DNA of 53,970 bases from a virus. The translations under genes and the position numbers were made by a program. Positions 32,099 to 40,362 of this stretch are shown here, in pieces. The notes beneath the pieces were generated by a model that was given only the letters and a program-made list of their open reading frames with translations, did no database searches and had not been told where the DNA came from. The stretch lies in the IMG/VR virus record IMGVR_UViG_3300023171_000016, positions 1-53,970 of that record; one strand, given 5' to 3'. The number at the start of each line of letters is the position of its first letter. The stretch's first letter is position 1.

Positions 32099-32296
32099 TT
32101 ATTTCAGCTTACAGGTAACGTCATTTTTTGCCGTATCGTTAATGTTCCTTTGGCGCATTTCGCAGTAGCCCTTAGCTAATTCATACTCATTACCTATGTG
32201 GAAACTTGCCCCATTGCTGCACTTGCAATCGTATGACGATTTTAGTTTTTTGCAGGACACCGCACAAATAGCAACTATTAATATTAAATATTTCAT
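32099..32296 (-). CDS. Small lipoprotein, candidate superinfection-exclusion factor, 65 aa
   Basis: A type II signal peptide ends in a lipobox (AVSC, C15) followed by KK. The mature part is short, with four more cysteines. The Bacteroidota surface-export motif (acidic residues after the lipidated cysteine) is absent, so it should stay facing the periplasm. Phage lipoproteins such as Llp of T5 block receptors, and this could be similar. It is inside the tail module. Confidence 0.66.
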   Translation of the reverse strand: MKYLILIVAICAVSCKKLKSSYDCKCSNGASFHIGNEYELAKGYCEMRQRNINDTAKNDVTCKLK

Positions 32297-32308
32297 TTGC
32301 CAAAGATA

Positions 32309-35302
32309 CTAACTTTTCCATTTAACGCGGTCTTTCCTCATTTGCCGCTCTGTAATCAGAGCCACACCCCTTTCATCAATTGTATTCCTAACGCTCAATT
32401 TCTGCCCCTCTACGGCCTCACGAACGGCCCTCATTTCGCTGCGTAGCCCATCTATGTCGCTACGTGTGCCATGCGACCCCATGTAGTTGGCAGGCGCAAG
32501 GCTATACCCCTTGTTCATAGCTTCCAATAATGGTTTGTTTCGTCTAGTGGCCGCCTCGGTCATAATGCTTTCACCTGCACTTATGCGAACTAAATTGCTG
32601 TCACTGGTGCCGGTGCCTTTGCCCTTGTACCCTACTACACCGTCTTTGAACCCTTCTAACTGTGAACTCCTATCCAAACCTCGAACCAACCCATAACCGG
32701 AAACAATAGCCCCGACCGCCGCCGCAACGGTAGCAATAGAAGCAATGCCGCCGCCCTCTGCCGCCGCCTTCGCTACTGCCAATAGAGCATAACTAAGCTG
32801 CAATGCACTGTTTACCGCCTGCTGCTGCTGTGCTGACTTGCGCTGCTCAATCTGTGCCGCCCTTAGTGCCTTTGTTTCAATATCCAGTACCTGCGTATTG
32901 CCCTTTTCAGTCAGCGCAATAGCCGCCGATACACGCTGCTCACGGGCCTGTATTTCCCTGTCAAGATCTTGCAGCCGGTATGTGTTCAGTGTGTTATATC
33001 CTTGTGCCGCAATCTGTGTTATCTGCGTGAACGCATCGGCAAAGGCTGACACATAGGCAACCGTAATATTACGCGTGCTGTCATTTATTTTAGTATTGCT
33101 GGCATTGATTGCAGCGTCCAACCTGTCCAGTTCAGTAATGGCTAAATCCACTTGTTCCTGCGCGGCTTTAATGCCTTCGGGTGTGGTTGCCCCTTCACGC
33201 GCTTTATTGGCCTGTTCCAGCCTGTTTTGTGCCGCTATGCGCAGTTGTGTGTTCTGCTCAATGTTTACACGCTCCTGAACACCAATATTGCGCAATGTTG
33301 CCAACCGGTTTTTAAAGTCACGGCCAAAGAACCCACCACCGCCTTTACCGGATATGGCTAACTGCTCTTCACTAAAACCCTTAGCAACGGACGCATTTAG
33401 TTGCGCTGTCTGCCGCTGAACCTCTGCGATAATATCAGCGTACCCCTGCTTTATGTTGTTGATGCGCTTTACCTGTGCCGCTGATTCTTCATCCTGTTGT
33501 TTCTGCTGGTATATGGTGTATATCCGGCTAAGGTCGTCCAACAACTGCTGATATTCTGCCGTTTCGGTAAGTCCCTGTTTTTCAAGTTCAGCCCTGCGCT
33601 TGTTCAGCGATTGCACCTGCTCATCATATTGCGCACTATTAGCCGCCCTTTGTACCTGCAATTCCTTATCAGCAACATTATTGCGTAACTCCAAATTCTG
33701 TTGCAGGTCTACGCCGGTAAGTAGTTGTAACTGCTGGTTGGCGTGTGCAAGTTCCTCCGATAGCAGTTCCTGATTTAATTTCTGCTGCTCATGTAACTGC
33801 TGCTCATTGAATAATCGGATGGCTTCCAGTTTCTTAGCTTCATTGTCGCGCACAAGGTTGTCGAAACGAATATCGAACTTCGCCCGTACCTCTGCCGTAG
33901 CTGTACCCGCCTTTTCTGCCGCATCAAGTTCTAAGTTAAGCGCACGAACCGCCGCCGCACCCTGAATATTGAATGATTCCTCAATGTTTTGCGCTGTTTT
34001 CTCCCTGCGTGCGATTTCGTCAAGCAGGTATTTATCATTGTCGGCTGATATTTCCTGATTGAGCTTTTTGTTAAGCTGGAAGATAGCCGCATTACGCTTT
34101 GCTACAAACTCTATACGAGCTTGTTCTATTTCGGCTTCTTTGTCTAATACGCTTTGCCGCTGCTCTTCCAGTTTCACACCATATTCCCTTTCAACCCTTA
34201 GCAATACATCACGAAACGATACACGCTGTTTAACTGCATCCGCCAAGTCTAACCGGAATTGCTCTTTTTCTTTTTCAGGTAATGATATTTTTGATATTTC
34301 AGCAAACAGGTCTTTTGCTATCTGTATTCTTTGCTTGTCCGGAAGTATGCGGGTTAATATGCTCTCTTCTACATCTTGACCTCCTATGAGCTGCAAATCC
34401 TTTACTTTCTCCCTGAATGTGTTGATTGCCTGCTCTGCCTGCTTTGCATCCGACAATTCAGCGGCCCGGCGTTTCTGTGCAGCCTCAAAGTTTGTTTGTT
34501 CTGCCTTTGCAACCTCACCATTAACAACCCCTGCCGCCTTTGCTGCTTCCTCAGTACGCTTTAAACCATCAACAGACGTAGCAAAGGAACTTTTGCGCAG
34601 AATGTCTAGCTTTTCCTGATCTTCTACAACTTGTAATATAGAATCACCCAACGCCTCGAAAGAACCTGCCAGTTTTTCATTCACTTCCAGCAAATCACGT
34701 GACTGCTGATTTAAACTCAGCTCATAGGTAATGAGCCCCGTTAACGCATCAACTACGCCCGGTATGATAGATAGCCCTGTGCCTAAACCTATGCCCTGTA
34801 ATAAGCCCCTCACAGCCCCTGCCGCCTCATCCTTAAAACTATCACCAAACAACTGCTCTATGATGTTTTGTTCAGGACTTGTCAAATCTGCCAATTCCTT
34901 TTTCAACACCTCAATTTCCGCCGTAATCCCCTTTGTAGCCTCAACTGATGTTTGCCTTTCCCGTGCTTGTTTCAGGTCGTTTATTTTATCGGTCAACTGC
35001 TCAATAATACCCAACTCCCGCGTGAGCGCATTTTGTATTAATGGTGACTGCTGCACCTGCTTTGTCAACTGCTTAGTCTGCGTATCAATGGATTTATTCA
35101 GGTCGTCTATGGCCTTTTTAGCACGCTTTACGCGCTCCGTGTCTGTATCCTTGGCTGATTGCCGCTCTAACAGTTCCTTTTTTTTTCGTAGGTCTTCAAT
35201 GGCCTCGGCCTGTTTTTTGAACGCATCTAATTGCGCCTGCAATGGTGCATTGTTGCCAACCTCTACCGATAGCTTTGTGATTACTTCTATTATTTCAGCC
35301 AT
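32309..35302 (-). CDS. Tape measure protein, 997 aa
   Basis: A 997-residue, mostly coiled-coil protein, with hydrophobic segments around residues 165-200 (GLGTGLSIIPGVVDALTGLI) and 835-880 (ALLAVAKAAAEGGGIASIA), which is the standard make-up of a tape measure protein. It sets tail length, so the tail is long and non-contractile or contractile; no sheath gene is visible, which favours a siphovirus. No tail-assembly chaperone pair with frameshift lies upstream. Confidence 0.85.
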   Translation of the reverse strand: MAEIIEVITKLSVEVGNNAPLQAQLDAFKKQAEAIEDLRKKKELLERQSAKDTDTERVKRAKKAIDDLNKSIDTQTKQLTKQVQQSPLIQNALTRELGIIEQLTDKINDLKQARERQTSVEATKGITAEIEVLKKELADLTSPEQNIIEQLFGDSFKDEAAGAVRGLLQGIGLGTGLSIIPGVVDALTGLITYELSLNQQSRDLLEVNEKLAGSFEALGDSILQVVEDQEKLDILRKSSFATSVDGLKRTEEAAKAAGVVNGEVAKAEQTNFEAAQKRRAAELSDAKQAEQAINTFREKVKDLQLIGGQDVEESILTRILPDKQRIQIAKDLFAEISKISLPEKEKEQFRLDLADAVKQRVSFRDVLLRVEREYGVKLEEQRQSVLDKEAEIEQARIEFVAKRNAAIFQLNKKLNQEISADNDKYLLDEIARREKTAQNIEESFNIQGAAAVRALNLELDAAEKAGTATAEVRAKFDIRFDNLVRDNEAKKLEAIRLFNEQQLHEQQKLNQELLSEELAHANQQLQLLTGVDLQQNLELRNNVADKELQVQRAANSAQYDEQVQSLNKRRAELEKQGLTETAEYQQLLDDLSRIYTIYQQKQQDEESAAQVKRINNIKQGYADIIAEVQRQTAQLNASVAKGFSEEQLAISGKGGGGFFGRDFKNRLATLRNIGVQERVNIEQNTQLRIAAQNRLEQANKAREGATTPEGIKAAQEQVDLAITELDRLDAAINASNTKINDSTRNITVAYVSAFADAFTQITQIAAQGYNTLNTYRLQDLDREIQAREQRVSAAIALTEKGNTQVLDIETKALRAAQIEQRKSAQQQQAVNSALQLSYALLAVAKAAAEGGGIASIATVAAAVGAIVSGYGLVRGLDRSSQLEGFKDGVVGYKGKGTGTSDSNLVRISAGESIMTEAATRRNKPLLEAMNKGYSLAPANYMGSHGTRSDIDGLRSEMRAVREAVEGQKLSVRNTIDERGVALITERQMRKDRVKWKS

Positions 35303-35317
35303 GTAGCGAAATTACAC

Positions 35318-35325
35318 TATATTTG
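35318..35325 (+). promoter_or_regulatory. Promoter -7 box of the isolated rightward gene
   Basis: TATATTTG, 20 bases before the ATG at 35345. The -33 match is weak (TTTC at 35293-35296, spacing 21). Confidence 0.5.
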
Positions 35326-35344
35326 GGGCTAAAACCAAATAGTT

Positions 35345-35818
35345 ATGGCAGACAAATTGAACAAGAAAATCAGCATGCCGGTTGCCCCGCAGCCTTCGAC
35401 ACCAAAACCAACACCCGAACAACAGAAAGAAGCACGATTTCAGGCGTTCAGCCAGCAGTGGCTAAGTGAAAATATCTATGTGCCGCCGTATGTGCCGGAA
35501 CAATTCGCACACTGGTTCTGGCTTACGTTCAGCAATTTCAGCGCATCCGGCCTGAGAATAGCGCATAACCTGTATAACGACATACTCCGCGCCGAACAGT
35601 ACACCTACAACCAGTACAACATAGTATTACAGTTGTTCTCTATGGTCAACGGCGCACAGCTACAGTGCAGCCGTGGTGAATACCTCGAATTTCAGGACGC
35701 TTGCCGTCTGATGGAATCGGACTTCACCGAGGCGCAGCTAAAGGCAGTAGAAATAATGAGAAAGGAATTTGACGATATAGAATCGGTTATGGCAACCAAT
35801 GAAGTAGGGCAGGCGTAG
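35345..35818 (+). CDS. Isolated rightward gene, 157 aa, unknown function
   Basis: The only rightward gene outside the early arm. The protein has a low-complexity Pro/Lys start, then an aromatic, helical body (FAHWFWLTFSNFSASGLRIA) without membrane spans. It is divergent from the tape measure, and its 3' end overlaps the converging glycosyltransferase gene by 32 bases. Codon usage looks like its neighbours. Opposite orientation suggests later insertion, or a regulator or antisense role. Confidence 0.72.
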   Translation: MADKLNKKISMPVAPQPSTPKPTPEQQKEARFQAFSQQWLSENIYVPPYVPEQFAHWFWLTFSNFSASGLRIAHNLYNDILRAEQYTYNQYNIVLQLFSMVNGAQLQCSRGEYLEFQDACRLMESDFTEAQLKAVEIMRKEFDDIESVMATNEVGQA

Positions 35819-36371
35819 CATTCGTTTTTTTAAGTAATGGCAGGGCTTTATGGCATTCAGTATTACCACCGTGTACTGTTGCGATAAAGCCCTCTTTATA
35901 TCCGTGGCAATGCAGGCGGCCATTGTTGCTTATAAACGCCGTGTCTTCACCGTGGGACGTGTCAGGGAATGGCTTACGCTCCCATGTTTTGCGCCAGTAG
36001 CACAGTGTGGCCCCGCATAGGTATAGTTGGCCCTTGGGTGTTAGTTCGTGCATCTGCCTGCGCTGTGTATCGTAGAAGTAGGCGTTTGATAGACCTACTA
36101 TGTCGGCCCCACTGCTTTGCAGGGCTTCTACGCTGCGGGTTATCCAGTCGGGGGCGTATATGTCGTCGCTGTCAAAATGCAGTATTATTTCGCCAGAAGC
36201 ATGTCTGCATAGGTTATTCCTTTTGAAACCTATGCAGTTGTTGCTAAAATCGCATAGATGCTCAATTTTGCCCTTATAGTCTTGTTCTGAAATTATGCAA
36301 TCAGCACGGAATGCCATTTCTTTCCTGTCGTATGTGTTTGGCGTAATGACCGTAACATTAGGCATATTCAT
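35787..36371 (-). CDS. GT2-type glycosyltransferase, 194 aa
   Basis: A GT-A fold is indicated by the N-terminal VTVITPNTYDR, the metal-binding DxD-type motif HFDSDDIYAPDW (about residues 65-76) and a late ED pair (HGEDTAFI) that can act as base. It is shorter than typical GT2 enzymes. It probably transfers a sugar from a nucleotide donor onto phage or host glycan. It overlaps the small gene upstream by four bases. Confidence 0.75.
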   Translation of the reverse strand: MNMPNVTVITPNTYDRKEMAFRADCIISEQDYKGKIEHLCDFSNNCIGFKRNNLCRHASGEIILHFDSDDIYAPDWITRSVEALQSSGADIVGLSNAYFYDTQRRQMHELTPKGQLYLCGATLCYWRKTWERKPFPDTSHGEDTAFISNNGRLHCHGYKEGFIATVHGGNTECHKALPLLKKTNATPALLHWLP

Positions 36372-36508
36372 AAAACTACCTGTATAAAAGTGTTAAGCAA
36401 ATTTGAGTGATAGCCCCAGTTCATGCCCATAACATGGAGTTTTATAATCTTACCGTTAGTTATTATTTCGGCATGCGGCCACATCTTGAATATCATTGGT
36501 TTTGTCAT
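36368..36508 (-). CDS. Small hypothetical protein, 46 aa
   Basis: A 46-codon frame (MTKPMIFKMWPHAEIITNG) with ATGA overlaps at both ends fills the space between the glycosyltransferase and the next small gene. A compact beta protein of unknown role. Confidence 0.55.
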   Translation of the reverse strand: MTKPMIFKMWPHAEIITNGKIIKLHVMGMNWGYHSNLLNTFIQVVL

Positions 36509-36681
36509 TGCTTGATTTTTTGAATGATAACATCCACTACATCTTTAGGCAACGATGCCCCTTGCTGCAATGCCTCATTTAATACCTGCATACCAAATAC
36601 CTGCATTGCGTGTACTATCAGTTTCTTTTCAGATGCGGTACATTGCATGGTGCATACTAAAACATGTGCTGCTGTGTCCAT
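36505..36681 (-). CDS. Small helical protein, 58 aa
   Basis: A 58-codon frame (MDTAAHVLVCTMQCTASEK) begins at the base where the KTSC gene stops and overlaps the next start by four bases. Methionine-rich and helical. Function unknown. Confidence 0.55.
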   Translation of the reverse strand: MDTAAHVLVCTMQCTASEKKLIVHAMQVFGMQVLNEALQQGASLPKDVVDVIIQKIKQ

Positions 36682-36902
36682 TATCTCAACCTTTTAAACT
36701 GATAAACACCTTTAACATATGTATTATAGAAACTGCCGTAGCTGGCTGCATTCTTAAACCTCAACCACATGGACATAGGAAAATCACGGTATTCGTACTT
36801 GCCATAGTTTATCATATCCACGGTTAATATCCGCGCCGATTCGTTATAGCTGATTTCGGTGAATAGCGAGCTGCTACGGGTTTCTATTGAGTGTTTAGCC
36901 AT
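36681..36902 (-). CDS. KTSC domain protein, 73 aa
   Basis: The sequence fits the KTSC family: SSSLFTEISYNESARILTV, then YGKYEYRDFP, then ASYGSFYNTYVKG. KTSC is a small domain of unknown function found alone or fused to lysyl-tRNA synthetases and other proteins. A second member is at 52082-52297. Here it sits between sugar-transfer genes. Confidence 0.75.
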   Translation of the reverse strand: MAKHSIETRSSSLFTEISYNESARILTVDMINYGKYEYRDFPMSMWLRFKNAASYGSFYNTYVKGVYQFKRLR

Positions 36903-37605
36903 GAAATACGTATTTATGCTTTTTCAGCAGGTAAGAAATATTATCAAATGTCTGCCCTTTTATCGGACGTTGGTATAGGTGAATTTCAGGGGCTTTCAAG
37001 TCGAGTAGTTCTAGTAGGTAGATAATGGAGGTGTTGACGGTGTGGATTTCTTTGCATTTCTCAATCATATGCGCCCAATCGAAAATAGAAAATGATTTCA
37101 ATGGGTGCATTAGGATGGTGTAGTTGTCTCTAACTATCGGTATAGAAATGGTTAGTTTGCTTTCACTACCAAAAATATTATTAACCAGAATACATTCATT
37201 GGGTGTATAAGGGTAATTATACTGCAATTCTTTTTCCTGTTTCTCATCCCTCACCCACATCGCCCTTTCCCGCCAATCCTCAAAATCCATACCATACAGC
37301 ATATACTTAGCCTTCATGCAGTCATTGTACGGCACTTTCAGTATAGCATCTGCCCACCTCAAAGGCAACGCGGTACACCGGCCTAATGTCGGATGCTCAA
37401 ATTCGTATTGATCACGCCGGTCAAAGTCTATTTGCATTGTGCGGTGGTCTACGAACTTAATATGCGGGTATGCACGCTGCAAGCCTTCTACGAAATGAGC
37501 CAGCACAGGCCACACTATTGGCCTGCCGTCTGCTATGCGGTGTACTAATGTTTGAGTGAAAATTATATCGCCGAGTCCGAAAAATTGGTTGGGGATAATG
37601 GTCAT
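36895..37605 (-). CDS. Glycosyltransferase-like protein, 236 aa
   Basis: The N-terminus (FFGLGDIIFTQTLVHRIADG) resembles the start of heptosyltransferase-like GT-B enzymes (GT9 type). The length is short for a complete GT-B enzyme and I see no donor-binding motif in the C-terminal half. Context beside a GT2 enzyme, a GT2-DUF5672 fusion and a methyltransferase supports a role in glycan decoration. Confidence 0.58.
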   Translation of the reverse strand: MTIIPNQFFGLGDIIFTQTLVHRIADGRPIVWPVLAHFVEGLQRAYPHIKFVDHRTMQIDFDRRDQYEFEHPTLGRCTALPLRWADAILKVPYNDCMKAKYMLYGMDFEDWRERAMWVRDEKQEKELQYNYPYTPNECILVNNIFGSESKLTISIPIVRDNYTILMHPLKSFSIFDWAHMIEKCKEIHTVNTSIIYLLELLDLKAPEIHLYQRPIKGQTFDNISYLLKKHKYVFHG

Positions 37606-37775
37606 AGAAGATAGTTTTTAAGATTTGGGAATAAGCCGCATATGGTATCTAAGTCGATATACGATAAATCTTTTTTCTCCGAAATAGTCATCAACAAATC
37701 TATGGTCTCTACTTGCTCTTTTTCGAGATTATAGCAATCGTACCTTTCAAATACTTCTTCAAATGACTTTTCCAT
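37602..37775 (-). CDS. Small acidic protein, 57 aa
   Basis: The ATG at 37775 (MEKSFEEVFERYDCYNLEK) follows the leader hairpin at 37787-37833; a longer frame would cover that hairpin. The product is acidic and helical. Its start is 12 bases after the hairpin, so its translation may depend on terminator read-through. Confidence 0.62.
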   Translation of the reverse strand: MEKSFEEVFERYDCYNLEKEQVETIDLLMTISEKKDLSYIDLDTICGLFPNLKNYLL

Positions 37776-37786
37776 AAACAAAAAAA

Positions 37787-37833
37787 GCCACCAAAACGCA
37801 TCAACCCCGGTAGGTATCAGCATATAAGGTGGC
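37787..37833 (-). terminator. Hairpin with U-tract in the leader of the sugar cassette
   Basis: GCCACC/GGTGGC on the minus strand encloses 35 bases and is followed by seven U residues. It lies 30-80 bases after a late promoter (37871-37901), so it may attenuate downstream genes. Confidence 0.6.
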
Positions 37834-37870
37834 AATAAGTTTGAACAATCGTAGTTTTCCGGCTACATGG

Positions 37871-37901
37871 TAAAAGTACTTATTTTTTTCGGTATTGCAA
37901 A
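37871..37901 (-). promoter_or_regulatory. Late promoter at the end of the GT2-DUF5672 gene
   Basis: TTTG (37901-37898), 19 bases, TACTTTTA (37878-37871), identical to the capsid promoter in boxes and spacing. It overlaps the last codons of the upstream gene. Confidence 0.75.
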
Positions 37902-39115
37902 TCTTTCGGCAACATTGACATATCTACATGCGGCCCGTGGAAACCGAACGAACCGGAATACCTGTTATCAGGTGAAGGCACACCGTACGCCTCAATGCTA
38001 AACCGGTCGGCGACCTCTGCCGGTGCGAACTTGATACCCAACTGCTCCAATGCTGGCCGGTATGTCCGGCATATGTGGTAGTCTTCGGGGTGAAGATAAT
38101 CCAAATGGTGTTCAGCCAGCAAGTCACACAGCTTTTTACTGCGCAGCGAAAATCCGCCGTTACCTACGTTGCGCCCGTCTTTATACCACCATGTTGCGCC
38201 TATGTAGTCGTATTGCAACCATTCAGGGTTCCACGCCTCACAGTTAAGTACATACCCGTCAGCGTGAATAGTCAGCACATGCGATGTGCTGAAATGCTTG
38301 TAAAGTTCTTTGAGCATGAAGCGGCTGTAGTCCTCTCGCCGTTGCTCATTAGTGCCTTTCCTGAACAGGTCTTTAGTAATTATGTTGACGGCCCCAAATT
38401 GTATATCACGCTGGCTTATTTCCGCGGCACGGTTGATGCCTGCAACATCATGCCCATCAATACCGAACAGGGTGACGTTAGGCAGAGAAAGGCGTTTAAA
38501 GTCGTGCGCTACGTCTGCGCCTATATGCCCCATGCTTGACTTTAGACCGATGTGCTGAACACATGAAGGTATTGTAATTGCTACGCTTCCTGCGCTTTCA
38601 CTTGCCATGTAATCCCAGTTGCCAGACTTTGCCTGTAGTGCTGGCTTTATGTGCTTTTCGTATTGCTCACGGTTGAAACACATATTTATGCCGTTGGCGT
38701 GGGCTTTTACTGCGCAGCTATCCAGCAACTTAATTATTTTCTCTTTAGGGTTGTTGAAACCCGAAACAATCATTTTTTGCCGGTCGTGCAATCTAACCAA
38801 CCTTTCAATAAAATCCGGCTTTACTAACGTGTCGCTGTCGAGGGTTATGATAAGGTCGGCGCCTGCCGTAATCGCATCTTCAATGCCTATCATTAGCGCA
38901 TGTTTAACGCCGTGGTTCGTGCCCAACATGCGCCATATGTAGCCTTGTTCTTTAACTAATGAGCGCCAAGGATGTTCAGGCATTATTTCTGTGCTGCCAT
39001 CGTCAACAATTACAACCATATCCGGCTTCACAGTCAACGCAGTCAGCGATTCAAAACACTGCTTCACGTATTCCGGCCTGTTGTACACCGGTATTACTAG
39101 AGCTACTTTATTCAT
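37880..39115 (-). CDS. GT2 glycosyltransferase fused to DUF5672 domain, 411 aa
   Basis: The N-terminal half is a GT2 domain: VALVIPVYNRPEYVKQCF, VIVDDGSTE and the DxD motif TLDSDTLVKPDF. The C-terminal half (about residues 245-400) fits DUF5672: LTIHADGYVL, YDYIGATWW, GNGGFSLRS, PEDYHICR and SGSFGFHGPH. DUF5672 is itself sugar-transfer related. A two-domain enzyme could add two sugars in series. It would decorate virion or host surface glycans. Confidence 0.78.
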   Translation of the reverse strand: MNKVALVIPVYNRPEYVKQCFESLTALTVKPDMVVIVDDGSTEIMPEHPWRSLVKEQGYIWRMLGTNHGVKHALMIGIEDAITAGADLIITLDSDTLVKPDFIERLVRLHDRQKMIVSGFNNPKEKIIKLLDSCAVKAHANGINMCFNREQYEKHIKPALQAKSGNWDYMASESAGSVAITIPSCVQHIGLKSSMGHIGADVAHDFKRLSLPNVTLFGIDGHDVAGINRAAEISQRDIQFGAVNIITKDLFRKGTNEQRREDYSRFMLKELYKHFSTSHVLTIHADGYVLNCEAWNPEWLQYDYIGATWWYKDGRNVGNGGFSLRSKKLCDLLAEHHLDYLHPEDYHICRTYRPALEQLGIKFAPAEVADRFSIEAYGVPSPDNRYSGSFGFHGPHVDMSMLPKDLQYRKK

Positions 39116-39118
39116 TCC

Positions 39119-39625
39119 CTACGCTTTTTGAGCCATTACACAAAAACTGTTATTCAAATCCACACCCGATACAAAAATGTTTTCCCATCCTCTTGCTGTC
39201 AGATAATCCCGGATCAGTACAGGCGTGAACACATGCACATGCTTACGGTTGTTCCACGGCAGCCAGTATGTCTGCGTAGGGTGCGGCAGGTACAGGAACA
39301 ACACACCCGCACGCTTTATGCGCGTCTGCCAGTAATCCAACGCATCGACCCAGTTCGATAAGTGTTCTGCGCAATGCGAGCTGAATATGTAATCAAAATG
39401 TCCCGGCGGCAGGTTCATTGCATCATATTCGCCTAATGCGGGGTCAACCTGTAACGCTGGCACGCCATCAATGTCAGTAAAGGCCCATTCCGGACGGTTA
39501 CAGCCCACATCGCAGCCATAACCACGGCATACTTCACGGGCGAACGGAAACGCGAATTTAGCGGCAAATCCTGCAGCCTGAAATGCGGGGTATCTTGTGG
39601 TTTCGTGTAGTATGGTTTTTATCAT
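39119..39625 (-). CDS. SAM-dependent methyltransferase, 168 aa
   Basis: The nucleotide-binding glycine motif is DVGCNRPEW (residues about 40-48), with a following acidic segment (ALQVDPAL) and the class-I post-motif YIFSSHCAEHLSNWVDAL. Short class-I methyltransferases of this type often act on sugars or nucleotides in surface polysaccharide clusters. Its place beside glycosyltransferases supports a sugar target. Confidence 0.75.
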   Translation of the reverse strand: MIKTILHETTRYPAFQAAGFAAKFAFPFAREVCRGYGCDVGCNRPEWAFTDIDGVPALQVDPALGEYDAMNLPPGHFDYIFSSHCAEHLSNWVDALDYWQTRIKRAGVLFLYLPHPTQTYWLPWNNRKHVHVFTPVLIRDYLTARGWENIFVSGVDLNNSFCVMAQKA

Positions 39626-39798
39626 GCCTTATTCGCGTTTTTAATGGCTTCGTTCCTTTTGTCAAGCCATTCGTTATAATTCAGTATTCGGTAATAGTAT
39701 TCAAAGTAAGTGCAGTTAGCTAAATAATCAGCCTGTTGCTGGTCACCTTCTGCGCGCGCTAAACAAGACTGCACCACGCCATGGTAACACTGCTCCAT
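39622..39798 (-). CDS. Small hypothetical protein, 58 aa
   Basis: The ATG at 39798 (MEQCYHGVVQSCLARAEGD) is five bases after the upstream stop. A longer open frame to 39885 would need a TTG start and overlap the upstream gene by 82 bases. Helical, with aromatic residues (YFEYYYRILNY). Function unknown. Confidence 0.6.
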   Translation of the reverse strand: MEQCYHGVVQSCLARAEGDQQQADYLANCTYFEYYYRILNYNEWLDKRNEAIKNANKA

Positions 39799-39803
39799 TA
39801 GCT

Positions 39804-40328
39804 TCACGGGGTCTTGGGTAACATCAGCATATTTATTGCTTCCTCCCTGCTCGTCAAATATTCCCTTACCTGCAAACCACGACAAATTGTCGCATAGTCG
39901 GGCGTAAGTGCTACGCCCTGAATCAAAAAAAAATCACGTAGCGCGGGGTCTGCCTTTGCCATATCCAGCTTCTTACGGGTATATGCTTCATGCACTTCAT
40001 CAGGGTTTTCGCCCTCTATGAATACGCCTATGGCAGCCATACGCAAAATGCACTGTTCATCTAAGGTGTTGTTGATCCGATATTGCAGGTTATGAGCAAT
40101 AGCCGACATGTCGCTTATGAACGTAGTTATAGGCACCTGCTTATTTACGCGGTCTAAAATTTCCTTTACAAAGGATTGCAGCACTTCCGGCGACACGCCG
40201 CAACGGCTGAATGTGTCTTGTGCTTGCATCGCCAGTTCGCGGGACTTGTGGTATTGCGTATCTTCTGCCGGTGCATAAAAACCGGGATATACCTCACGAT
40301 AAAGTGGGTTGTTTTTGTACTGTGCCAT
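39804..40328 (-). CDS. Hypothetical protein, 174 aa
   Basis: Helical protein (MAQYKNNPLYREVYPGFYAP) directly behind the terminase large subunit, with its own promoter at 40333-40362 and an almost leaderless ATG. No motif recognised. Placement fits a head- or packaging-related protein. Confidence 0.65.
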   Translation of the reverse strand: MAQYKNNPLYREVYPGFYAPAEDTQYHKSRELAMQAQDTFSRCGVSPEVLQSFVKEILDRVNKQVPITTFISDMSAIAHNLQYRINNTLDEQCILRMAAIGVFIEGENPDEVHEAYTRKKLDMAKADPALRDFFLIQGVALTPDYATICRGLQVREYLTSREEAINMLMLPKTP

Positions 40329-40332
40329 GTGT

Positions 40333-40362
40333 CAAATGTACTACTTTTTCAATAACTTCAAA
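40333..40362 (-). promoter_or_regulatory. Promoter at the 3' end of the terminase gene
   Basis: TTTG (40362-40359), 18 bases, TACATTTG (40340-40333). It shares an extended spacer with the promoter at 12468-12498. The predicted start lies at the ATG at 40328. Confidence 0.65.

Noticed and set aside
39798-39885. Programmed frameshift joining the 174-residue gene to the next one, as in tail-assembly chaperones
   Set aside because: The downstream frame is in the -1 register over an 82-base overlap, but no slippery heptamer is present in the right phase, and a normal ATG (39798) follows the upstream stop. The pair is also far from the tape measure.
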